Shown here: piece after piece, positions 1-6,951 of the stretch
How the letters are laid out: each line of letters starts with the position of its first letter
Numbering within the stretch: the stretch's first letter is position 1
Notes under the pieces: generated by a model
Database searches by the model: none
What the model saw: the letters and a program-made list of their open reading frames with translations, nothing else
What the model was told of the DNA's origin: nothing
Made by a program: the position numbers and the translations under genes
Origin: an uncultured Paracoccaceae bacterium
GTDB taxonomy: Bacteria; Pseudomonadota; Alphaproteobacteria; Rhodobacterales; Rhodobacteraceae
Direction: 5' to 3'
DNA length: 64,000 nucleotides
Assembly (NCBI GenBank): GCA_947497185.1
Contig: CANMFL010000008.1
Span: forward strand, 115,567 to 179,566

Positions 1-21
1 TCATTCGTACCGATTTGATAA

Positions 22-60
22 AAAAGCCCGCGTCACTGACATGACGCGGGCTTTTGTTTT
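22..60. terminator. Rho-independent terminator
   Basis: A 14-bp perfect stem (22-35 with 42-55, core AGCCCGCGTCA) closes a 6-base loop. It has T-rich sequence on the + side and an A-run on the other side, so it can act in both directions. It lies directly beyond the stop of the minus-strand transglycosylase gene. Confidence 0.9.
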
Positions 61-647
61 TATAACTTACCGCAGGCGTGTAGCTGGGCGTTGTAAGTAA
101 TCGCCCGCTGTTCGACTTCGCCAGCGATCCGGATCAGCCACGGTTTGGCGCGCCATGTGCCACGTTTAAAGCCCGTGCGCCCATCGTGGTAGGCAAGGTA
201 CTGGTTGCGTGTATCGTTCAGCGGCACGCCGGTTTCGCGCACCGTCGCGGCCATATACCAGCCCATAAAATCGGTGGCGTCGCGAATGTTTTCGCGGCTG
301 GACCTGCGCCCGCCTTCTTGGTCTTGGTATTCGTCCCAAGTACCATCCAAGGCTTGGGAATATCCCAGCGCGGAAGATTGCCGCCCAATCGGAATCACAC
401 CCAACGCATATTGATGCGGCGGCCGGTTATTCGAGATGAATTTACTCTCTTGGTAAATCATCGCCATAATCGTTGGTACGGGAACACCCCATTTGCGTTG
501 GGTTGCTTTGAAGGCCCGCAAATATTCGGGTCGTTCGTTCACAATGGCACATGCGTTGTCTAGCTCGCGCGGGGCTGAACCGTATCCACCAGCGGAACAG
601 CTGCCTAACAGAGCTAAAAGAACCATTGCGCGGAAGAAACTGCTCAT
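60..647 (-). CDS. Lytic transglycosylase-like lipoprotein
   Basis: A 195-aa envelope protein likely to cleave or bind peptidoglycan. The N-terminus is a short hydrophobic signal ending in a lipobox-like LLGSC, with Cys17 as the probable lipidated residue. Residues about 50-150 resemble a soluble-lytic-transglycosylase (SLT) fold: MIYQESKF places the candidate catalytic Glu at residue 67, and a GYSQAL...W segment follows, as in SLT domains. It is shorter than full Slt or MltC enzymes and has no other domain. The gene is monocistronic and ends in the bidirectional terminator at 22-60. The fold call comes from motif recognition; the substrate is inferred. Confidence 0.8.
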   Translation of the reverse strand: MSSFFRAMVLLALLGSCSAGGYGSAPRELDNACAIVNERPEYLRAFKATQRKWGVPVPTIMAMIYQESKFISNNRPPHQYALGVIPIGRQSSALGYSQALDGTWDEYQDQEGGRRSSRENIRDATDFMGWYMAATVRETGVPLNDTRNQYLAYHDGRTGFKRGTWRAKPWLIRIAGEVEQRAITYNAQLHACGKL

Positions 648-722
648 TGCCTCACGCCTATCTTTTGTTTTTTTCCAACCTAGCGCAATGTGGGCAGCCT
701 GTGAACGGCCAATTCACAGGAT

Positions 723-1604
723 TTAGATCACAAATGCCAAGATAAGCGGTAAAGTGACTACAGATAACACCGTCGACGCCACGACAAGTCCGGCGACGGG
801 TTGCGCATCCGCGCCGTATTTCACCGCCAACATGTAAGACGTCACAGCCACCGGCGTTGAAATTTGCAGGATCAAGACAGCCGCCGCCACAGGTTCCAGC
901 CCGAACCAGACGGCCGCCCACCATCCAGCTGCGGCACAGACGACGGCCTTGGCAACAGAGAGGACAATTGCGAGGTTCATCGCTTTGGTCTCAAGACGTG
1001 CGACGGCCACGCCGAGCGTGATCAACATCATCGGAATCGCCATTTGGCCGATCAGTTCCAGCGCGTTTGTCATAAAGACGGGCGTTTCCCAACCGTACCA
1101 CAAGAACAAGCCGCCCAATAACGTCGCGGCAACCAGCGGTTCGCGGATTACCTTGGTCAACGAGCCACCGCCAGACACCAGCCAAATCCCGATTGTGAAC
1201 GACAGGATCGCCATAACAGCAAACACGACGACCGCGTAGCCAAGCCCGACTTCTCCAAAAGCAAACATCGCAAGCGGTAAGCCAAGATTGCCTGTGTTGC
1301 CGAATACCAACGGCGCGAGGAACGTTTGAATGTCGAGTTTGAACAACTTAACAACCACCAAAAATGCAATGGCAACAAGGGTGTAGGCGACAAGGCTGGC
1401 AAGCGTCAGGGCCGCCAGCGCCTCGGGATCGATCTGCGTTTTCATCAACGCCACAAAGATCAAGCAGGGGACAGCCAGCGTCATGCAGATGCGGGTTACA
1501 AATTCGACACGGTACTCGAACCCTAACTTGACCCAAGCAAAGCCGACAGCGGCCAAAATGAAAACAGGGGCAGAGATATTTAGGACTGTCAGTGCGAGGT
1601 TCAC
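723..1604 (-). CDS. AEC family transporter (auxin efflux carrier/malonate permease type)
   Basis: A 293-aa integral membrane protein, hydrophobic throughout with about ten predicted membrane segments in two halves. This is typical of the AEC family of small organic-acid or auxin-type exporters. The N-terminal segment (LNISAPVFILAAVGF) and the NTGNLGLPLA motif near the middle, with Asn and Gly in the broken helix, are family hallmarks. The start is GTG at 1604 with AGGAAAC about 8 nt upstream. The gene is divergent from hspQ. The substrate cannot be read from sequence. Confidence 0.85.
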   Translation of the reverse strand: MNLALTVLNISAPVFILAAVGFAWVKLGFEYRVEFVTRICMTLAVPCLIFVALMKTQIDPEALAALTLASLVAYTLVAIAFLVVVKLFKLDIQTFLAPLVFGNTGNLGLPLAMFAFGEVGLGYAVVVFAVMAILSFTIGIWLVSGGGSLTKVIREPLVAATLLGGLFLWYGWETPVFMTNALELIGQMAIPMMLITLGVAVARLETKAMNLAIVLSVAKAVVCAAAGWWAAVWFGLEPVAAAVLILQISTPVAVTSYMLAVKYGADAQPVAGLVVASTVLSVVTLPLILAFVI

Positions 1605-1632
1605 AGACTGTTTCCTCTTTTTAAGGGTGTTT

Positions 1633-1660
1633 GCCGTGGACTTTGGCAGGGTTCCACGGC
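1633..1660 (+). promoter_or_regulatory. Hairpin in hspQ 5' region
   Basis: Perfect 8-bp inverted repeat (GCCGTGGA ... TCCACGGC) with a 12-base loop, 27 nt upstream of the hspQ start. There is no T-run, so it does not look like a terminator. Its role is unknown. Confidence 0.4.
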
Positions 1661-1686
1661 TAGTAAAAGGGTGGGGGACGATAGTT

Positions 1687-2013
1687 ATGTTTAAGACACG
1701 TGCAAAATATCACTTGGGCCAAGTTGTCCGTCATCGCAAACATCCGTTTCGCGGTGTGGTCTTTGACGTGGACGCTATGTTCTCGAATACCGACGCATGG
1801 TACGAAGCGATCCCAGAAGAAAGTCGCCCAGAAAAAGGGCAACCGTTCTATCATTTACTCGCAGAGAATGACCAAAGTTATTACGTAGCTTACGTGTCCG
1901 AACAAAATCTGGTTGCCGATTACTCGGGGCAACCGGTTGAACACCCCGATCTCGACGACCTATTTGGACCGTTCGAAGATGGGCATTACCCGCTCCAGGT
2001 GCAAATGAATTAA
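1687..2013 (+). CDS. hspQ: Heat shock protein HspQ
   Basis: A 108-aa protein of the HspQ/YccV hemimethylated-DNA-binding family. In E. coli, HspQ modulates Lon protease specificity and DnaA stability. The N-terminal GQVVRHRKHPFRGVVFDVD and the QPFYHLLAE...YYVAYVSEQNL stretch are the family signature. The start at 1687 is chosen because the reading frame extends further upstream (to 1483) only through the divergent AEC gene, while GGGGGA lies about 8 nt before this ATG and the family begins here. The gene is monocistronic and a stable hairpin lies in its leader. Confidence 0.93.
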   Translation: MFKTRAKYHLGQVVRHRKHPFRGVVFDVDAMFSNTDAWYEAIPEESRPEKGQPFYHLLAENDQSYYVAYVSEQNLVADYSGQPVEHPDLDDLFGPFEDGHYPLQVQMN

Positions 2014-2275
2014 GGGGTTCGCGTGTCTTTTGGCCGCTGATACCTTCTACATGTTGTACCTTATCCCGACCTGAAATCTGCCGCGTTTGTACGCGCGCTT
2101 CACGCTTCGTGAACGGAAATTTTGTGCCATGACCTGAACTTAGCAAACCCATCCTTATGGGTAGGTTTGCATTTCTAACTCGACACAAGGTCAAAGGTGC
2201 CACTACGATATATAGATATTCAGTGCGTTGCTCGCTCCTGATTTTCGATCTGCTGCCAATTGAAAGATAACTATT

Positions 2276-2866
2276 TTGGAACTCTTTGAAACTTACGTAG
2301 ACATTCTACGCGCCGCTCATCTTTTCTGTTTTGCAATGGGCATGGGGACCGCCCTTTACTTCGACTTCAGATCCTTCCAATCGCTCTCCGACCCAATCGG
2401 TAAAGTGGATATCGAAGATCTGGAACACATTCATTTCTGGATTTCCGGTGCTTTTATCGGTCTCTGGATCACCGGTATCACGCTGATTTACATTCGTACC
2501 GGATTTCAGCTTGAAGCGTTTTCACCCAAATTATGGACCAAAGTTGCGATCATGGTCTTGATGACGCTGAACTCGTTCATGGTTGGTGCCTTTATCCGGC
2601 CAATGATGCGCAGTAATATGATGCGCCCGATGATCTCATTGCCGCCGCTGCAATTCGCCATCGCAACCCAAGTCGCGGTGATCTCGCTGTTTTGCTGGTC
2701 GTCGGGCCTATTGCTCGGGTCGAGTGCCGCTCTCAAAACAGCCCCATGGGACGTTTTGTTGGTGATTTTCCCGATCTGGTTTGTGCTGCTCACCGTGGGC
2801 GGACACCTGACAATCATGGTGGTTCGCAAGCGGGCATTGGGCCAAGCTCCAGCACCCGCCGAATAG
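2276..2866 (+). CDS. Integral membrane protein of unknown function
   Basis: A 196-aa protein with about five hydrophobic segments (residues roughly 10-28, 50-72, 88-106, 125-147 and 158-178) and a basic C-terminus. No catalytic family is recognised. His residues sit at or near membrane segments (RAAHLF, LEHIHFW, GGHLTIM), which would allow heme or metal binding, but that is speculation. The only reasonable start is TTG at 2276; the first internal Met is 20 residues in. It converges on the gamma-glutamyltransferase gene with one base between the stops. Coding nature is supported by length and regular hydrophobicity. Confidence 0.75.
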   Translation: MELFETYVDILRAAHLFCFAMGMGTALYFDFRSFQSLSDPIGKVDIEDLEHIHFWISGAFIGLWITGITLIYIRTGFQLEAFSPKLWTKVAIMVLMTLNSFMVGAFIRPMMRSNMMRPMISLPPLQFAIATQVAVISLFCWSSGLLLGSSAALKTAPWDVLLVIFPIWFVLLTVGGHLTIMVVRKRALGQAPAPAE

Positions 2867-2867
2867 G

Positions 2868-4445
2868 TTAATAGCCCAAAGCGATCCCATCTTTGCGGGG
2901 ATCGCTTGCGCCTTCCAGTACACCGCTATCGTGGATCGCAATCGCTTGCGATCCGCCCATCGGTCCGGGCGGTGTGACGACGACATGACCTAAATCGGAT
3001 AGCTCTTGGCGCACGCTAGCCGCATAAGTGCTCTCCATCCGCAACTCGCCTGCGTCAGCAAAACAACGCGGCGCATCCATTGCGGCCTGCATATCCATAC
3101 CGTAGTCGCGCATGTTGCTTATAAATCGCCCATGACCCGTCGGCTGATACGCCCCGCCCATCACGCCAAACGGCATATAGGGCCGCCCATCGCGACACAG
3201 CAGCCCCGGAATAATCGTGTGCATCGGACGTTTGCCGCCTTTTGCCTCGTTTGGGTGACCGTCTTCGAGGGTAAAGCCAGCACCACGGTTCTGAAACAGA
3301 ATCCCGAACTTATCTGATGCAAGGCCTGATCCAAACCCATGAAAAATAGAGTAGATCAACGAGACGGACATCCGGTCTTTGTCCACAACAGTAATGTAAA
3401 CCGTGTCTTTATGCACAGCCTCGGCACCGGGCAGTCCTGCGGGCAACGCACGAGTAGGATCGATCAGCGCTGCCAATTTCTCAGCCGTTTCAGGCGCCAA
3501 CATATGCGTCAAGCGAGCCGTATGATCAGGATCAGCAATCACGCGGTTACGGGTGTCATAAGCCAGCTTCGTCGCCTCAGCCTCAATATGCGCACGTGCG
3601 GCACCCATTGGGTCCATCGCGGCCAAATCGAAATGTTTCAGAATATTCAGGATCAAAATCGCAGTCGCACCTTGGCCATTCGGCGGATGCTCGTACAAGT
3701 CCAATCCGCCATATCCGCCGCTAATCGGATCGGTGTAATCGCAAGACGCGGCGGCGAAATCATCCAACGTATGCGTGCCGCCCATAACGCTCAGCGACGC
3801 GACCATATCCTCGGCCACTTCGCCGTCGTAGAAACCATCACGGCCATTCATCGCGATGCGGCGCAAGACCTCTGCCTGCTGCGGCGCACTAAAAAGCTGA
3901 CCCGCAACAGGCGCTTTGCCATTCAACAAATACCGATCCCGCGCGGTGCCTTGTAAGTCGCCCTGTAACTGATCCCAATCAAAGGCCACACGCGGGGCCA
4001 CAGGAACACCCGCTTCAGCATAGTGAATTGCGGGGGCCAGCGACGCTCGCAGTCCGAGTTTGCCGTAATCCTTTGATAACGTGCAAAAAGCATCCACCGC
4101 ACCTGGGATTGTCACAGCTTCAGGCCCGCGCAGTGGCACCGTTTGATGCCCCCGATCACGCAAAACAGCCGCATCCAACCCAGCAGGTGCGCGTCCTGAT
4201 CCGTTCAGTGCGATCACGCGATCCTCACCCGGCGGGGTCAGCAGCACAAAGCAATCGCCGCCGATCCCTGTCATCTGCGGTTCGCAAATGCCCAGCAAAA
4301 CTGCGCCCGCGATTGCGGCGTCAACAGCGTTGCCGCCGGCTTCTAACATCTGCACCGCGACCTTGGCCGCCAATGGGTGCGACGTCGCGCACATGCCGTT
4401 GCTTGCAAAAGCCGCCGACCGACCTGGTGTAGAAAAATCGCGCAT
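2868..4445 (-). CDS. ggt: Gamma-glutamyltransferase family protein
   Basis: A 525-aa member of the Ntn-hydrolase gamma-glutamyltransferase/cephalosporin-acylase family, which transfers or hydrolyses gamma-glutamyl groups such as those of glutathione. The N-terminal MCATSHPLA...AGGNAVDAA and the MTGIGGDCF block are family motifs. HKDTVYITVVD contains the Thr expected to become the nucleophile after self-cleavage; the usual TTHxSV is here TVYITV. No signal peptide is visible at the ATG at 4445, so this looks like the cytoplasmic class rather than periplasmic Ggt. The upstream extension to 4496 is rejected because it adds an unrelated leader. Confidence 0.88.
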   Translation of the reverse strand: MRDFSTPGRSAAFASNGMCATSHPLAAKVAVQMLEAGGNAVDAAIAGAVLLGICEPQMTGIGGDCFVLLTPPGEDRVIALNGSGRAPAGLDAAVLRDRGHQTVPLRGPEAVTIPGAVDAFCTLSKDYGKLGLRASLAPAIHYAEAGVPVAPRVAFDWDQLQGDLQGTARDRYLLNGKAPVAGQLFSAPQQAEVLRRIAMNGRDGFYDGEVAEDMVASLSVMGGTHTLDDFAAASCDYTDPISGGYGGLDLYEHPPNGQGATAILILNILKHFDLAAMDPMGAARAHIEAEATKLAYDTRNRVIADPDHTARLTHMLAPETAEKLAALIDPTRALPAGLPGAEAVHKDTVYITVVDKDRMSVSLIYSIFHGFGSGLASDKFGILFQNRGAGFTLEDGHPNEAKGGKRPMHTIIPGLLCRDGRPYMPFGVMGGAYQPTGHGRFISNMRDYGMDMQAAMDAPRCFADAGELRMESTYAASVRQELSDLGHVVVTPPGPMGGSQAIAIHDSGVLEGASDPRKDGIALGY

Positions 4446-4565
4446 GATGTGCCCCTTTGTTGCTGATGACCTTACGAAAATACGGGACGGCCGCAACGCA
4501 AAACCTGTGCTTTTGCTCGGCGCATTTCCGGTCTAGCCTACGCGCAACTTGAGGGAGGTTTCAAA

Positions 4566-5726
4566 ATGGAAAACGTTGTCATCACAGGGGCCGCACGCAC
4601 AGCAATGGGCGGTTTCCAAGGGGTCTTCGCCGAGGTTGCCGCACCGACGCTCGGTGCCGCTGCGATCAAAGCAGCGGTTTCGCAGTCGGGCGCATCCATT
4701 GACGAAGTCCTGATGGGTTGCGTTTTGCCGGCAGGATTAGGGCAAGCCCCCGCCCGTCAGGCCGCATTTCTAGCCGGTCTTGCCGAAAACGTCCCCGCCA
4801 CAACGCTTAATAAAATGTGCGGCTCAGGCATGAAAGCCGCGATGATGGCCTTTGATCAGATTGCTGTTGGCGGCGCGGACCACATCGTTGCAGGCGGCAT
4901 GGAAAGCATGACAAATGCCCCCTATCTGCTGCCAAAAATGCGAGCAGGTGCGCGGATCGGTCATCAAGCTGTGATCGACAGTATGTTCCTCGACGGCCTC
5001 GAAGACGCTTATGACAAAGGCCGCCTGATGGGCACTTTCGCCGAAGATTGTGCTGATAAATTCAAATTTTCACGGGCGGACCAAGACGATTACGCGCTGC
5101 AATCCCTCGCGAATGCGTTGAATGCACAAAAGGACGGCGGTTTCTCAGAAGAAATTGCGCCTGTGACTTTCGATACACGCAGCGGCGCTGTGACTATTAC
5201 CGAAGACGAACAACCCGGCAAAGCACGGCCAGACAAAATTCCAATGCTCAAACCGGCCTTCCGCAAAGACGGCAGCGTCACAGCCGCGAATGCGTCCTCG
5301 ATTTCCGATGGTGCAGCAGCCCTTGTGTTGTCCGCACAAAGCAAATCAACCGGACCCATTCGCGCCACGATCAAAGGTCATGCCAGCCACGGCCAAGCCC
5401 CCGGATGGTTCACCACGGCCCCGATTCCCGCTGCGCAAAAGCTGATGCACCGTCTCGGTTGGACCACAGATGACGTCGATCTATGGGAAGTAAACGAAGC
5501 CTTCGCCGTGGTGCCAATGGCCTTCATGCACGACCTCGGAATCTCACGCGACAAAATCAACGTCAACGGCGGCGCTTGCGCATTAGGGCATCCCATCGGC
5601 GCGTCCGGCGCACGGATCATCGTTACACTTCTCAATGCCCTCGAAAAACGGAACCTCAAACGTGGCATCGCTGCCATCTGCATCGGTGGCGGCGAAGGCA
5701 CGGCAATCGCGATCGAACGCCCCTAA
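4566..5726 (+). CDS. Acetyl-CoA C-acetyltransferase (thiolase)
   Basis: A 386-aa thiolase of the type II biosynthetic/degradative class that interconverts two acetyl-CoA and acetoacetyl-CoA (or cleaves 3-ketoacyl-CoA). All three catalytic positions are visible: Cys85 in NKMCGSGMKA, His342 in ALGHPIGASGAR and Cys372 in AICIGGGEG. A strong Shine-Dalgarno (GGGAGG) precedes the ATG. It stands alone and is followed directly by a repeat/hairpin element. A 3-hydroxybutyryl-CoA dehydrogenase elsewhere in the window would be a natural partner. It could be called phaA, atoB or paaJ-like; sequence alone does not separate these. Confidence 0.93.
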   Translation: MENVVITGAARTAMGGFQGVFAEVAAPTLGAAAIKAAVSQSGASIDEVLMGCVLPAGLGQAPARQAAFLAGLAENVPATTLNKMCGSGMKAAMMAFDQIAVGGADHIVAGGMESMTNAPYLLPKMRAGARIGHQAVIDSMFLDGLEDAYDKGRLMGTFAEDCADKFKFSRADQDDYALQSLANALNAQKDGGFSEEIAPVTFDTRSGAVTITEDEQPGKARPDKIPMLKPAFRKDGSVTAANASSISDGAAALVLSAQSKSTGPIRATIKGHASHGQAPGWFTTAPIPAAQKLMHRLGWTTDDVDLWEVNEAFAVVPMAFMHDLGISRDKINVNGGACALGHPIGASGARIIVTLLNALEKRNLKRGIAAICIGGGEGTAIAIERP

Positions 5727-5791
5727 CTTCTTTGGCTCTTTCTATATCCCGGGGAGGTCTGGAGGGGCTGGCCCCTCCAGCGTCGCGACGC
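5727..5791 (+). repeat. Intergenic repeat: T-rich module, GC hairpin and palindrome
   Basis: Begins right after the thiolase stop. A pyrimidine-rich module (5727-5750) resembles 41214-41237 at 19 of 24 positions. It is followed by a 10-bp stem CTGGAGGGGC/GCCCCTCCAG with a TG turn (5759-5780), then the palindrome GCGTCGCGACGC (5780-5791). The hairpin-plus-GTCGYGACGC layout recurs at 29911-29975. It probably also works as a transcription end. Confidence 0.65.
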
Positions 5792-5828
5792 GAAACGCGT
5801 GGCAATCTCAAATAACAAAGGCAGCAAA

Positions 5829-6281
5829 ATGCGCGCAGATTACAACTTACTTTCCAAAACGATTGCGTCGCTCACTGAGGGCGAAACCGACACGGTTGCG
5901 TTGATGGCGACCATCGCGTGCGAGCTTCACCACAGTGATGACCGCTTCGATTGGACCGGATTTTACCGCGTCACAGCGCCTGAGATGTTGAAAATTGGTC
6001 CGTATCAAGGCGGGCACGGCTGCCTTCAGATCCCGTTTTCGCGTGGGGTTTGCGGCGCCGCCGCTCGGACAGGACAAACCCAACTGGTCGACGATGTCGA
6101 CGCCTTCCCAGGCCACATCGCCTGCGCATCGTCCACCCGTTCCGAGATCGTTCTGCCCGTGAAAAACAAGGCTGGCGACGTGATTGCAGTGCTCGATATT
6201 GATAGCAATCAAGCTGCCGCTTTCACACAGGATGATGTCACCGCGTTAACCGCTATTCTCGACGGTGCTTTCGCACGTTAA
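5829..6281 (+). CDS. msrC: Free methionine-(R)-sulfoxide reductase (GAF domain)
   Basis: A 150-aa single GAF-domain enzyme that reduces free methionine-R-sulfoxide, part of oxidative damage repair. The three cysteines used by fRMsr enzymes are present at 65, 75 and 99 with spacing 10 and 24, the same as in E. coli MsrC. The motifs RGVCGAAA, VDDVDAFPGHIAC and SEIVLPV are family signatures. The start at 5829 matches the family N-terminus; an in-frame Met ten codons upstream lies close to the preceding repeat element. Confidence 0.93.
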   Translation: MRADYNLLSKTIASLTEGETDTVALMATIACELHHSDDRFDWTGFYRVTAPEMLKIGPYQGGHGCLQIPFSRGVCGAAARTGQTQLVDDVDAFPGHIACASSTRSEIVLPVKNKAGDVIAVLDIDSNQAAAFTQDDVTALTAILDGAFAR

Positions 6282-6287
6282 ATCGGC

Positions 6288-6316
6288 TCGTGAAATTATG
6301 TCTTGAATTTTCACGA
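6288..6316. promoter_or_regulatory. Inverted repeat, candidate operator of the XRE-cupin gene
   Basis: Perfect 8-bp half-sites TCGTGAAA (6288-6295) and TTTCACGA (6309-6316), with centres 21 bp apart (two helical turns). They lie 44-72 bp upstream of the regulator ATG. A single TTCACGA half-site recurs near 6935, just ahead of the next gene's ribosome-binding site. Autoregulation is inferred. Confidence 0.45.
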
Positions 6317-6359
6317 ATCTCTGCCACGGTGTTCGGGTAACCCTAGCCCCGTGGTCCCG

Positions 6360-6929
6360 ATGAAACACGACATCCCCACCGACGCGCGCACTCTTGGTGC
6401 TGATCTGCGTGCCCTACGCAAAACGCGCGGGCTGACGTTGATCGCTTTGGCCGAGATGTTGGGCAAATCCGTCGGCTGGCTGAGCCAAGTCGAACGCGAC
6501 AAATCCAGCCCCACGGTTGCAGATTTGCGTGCCATGGCTGCTGCCCTCGACGTGTCGGTATCCAGCCTCTTCCGCACCGGCGCCGCGCCGGGTGAAGAAG
6601 GGCTGATCGTGCGTGCCGACGCCCGTCGCCCCATCGGATCGCGGGTTGCAGGATCAACCGAGCAATTGTTGTCGCCCGATCTGACCGATGATTTCGAAAT
6701 GATCCATTCCGTTTTTGAACCGCACGCCTACCTGCCCGAACCCGCCACGCGCCCTACCCAAGAAGTCGGCTACATCGTTTCGGGCAACTTTGATCTGTGG
6801 ATCGACGAGACACTTTTTCACCTAACCGCTGGCGACAGCTTTCGCATCCGTGGTCACACATACCGCTGGGCAAATCCGCATGATGCGCTCTGCGTCGTCA
6901 TCTGGGTCATCGCCCCGCCAATTTATTAA
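6360..6929 (+). CDS. XRE-family regulator with C-terminal cupin
   Basis: A 189-aa transcription factor. Residues about 12-66 form a helix-turn-helix of the XRE type (LTLIALAEMLGKSVGWLSQVERDKSSP...). Residues about 110-185 form a cupin sensor domain (EVGYIVSGNFDLWID...GDSFRIRGHTYRWANP). Members of this class often control amine or amino-acid catabolism and bind a pathway ligand in the cupin. The ATG at 6360 is preferred over the TTG at 6303 because the inverted repeat at 6288-6316 would otherwise overlap the coding start. It is followed after 22 nt by the FAD/GcvT gene, so it is the probable local regulator. Confidence 0.88.
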   Translation: MKHDIPTDARTLGADLRALRKTRGLTLIALAEMLGKSVGWLSQVERDKSSPTVADLRAMAAALDVSVSSLFRTGAAPGEEGLIVRADARRPIGSRVAGSTEQLLSPDLTDDFEMIHSVFEPHAYLPEPATRPTQEVGYIVSGNFDLWIDETLFHLTAGDSFRIRGHTYRWANPHDALCVVIWVIAPPIY

Positions 6930-6951
6930 GCCGCTTCACGAAGGAGAAACC

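Noticed and set aside
1528..1560. Possible heat-shock sigma promoter upstream of hspQ (CTTG ... CCAAAAT)
   Set aside because: The spacer is about 22 bp, too long for the known consensus, and the site is inside the AEC coding region.
1483..1686. N-terminal extension of HspQ
   Set aside because: It overlaps the divergent AEC transporter gene and its promoter region; HspQ family proteins begin at the ATG at 1687, which has a ribosome-binding site.
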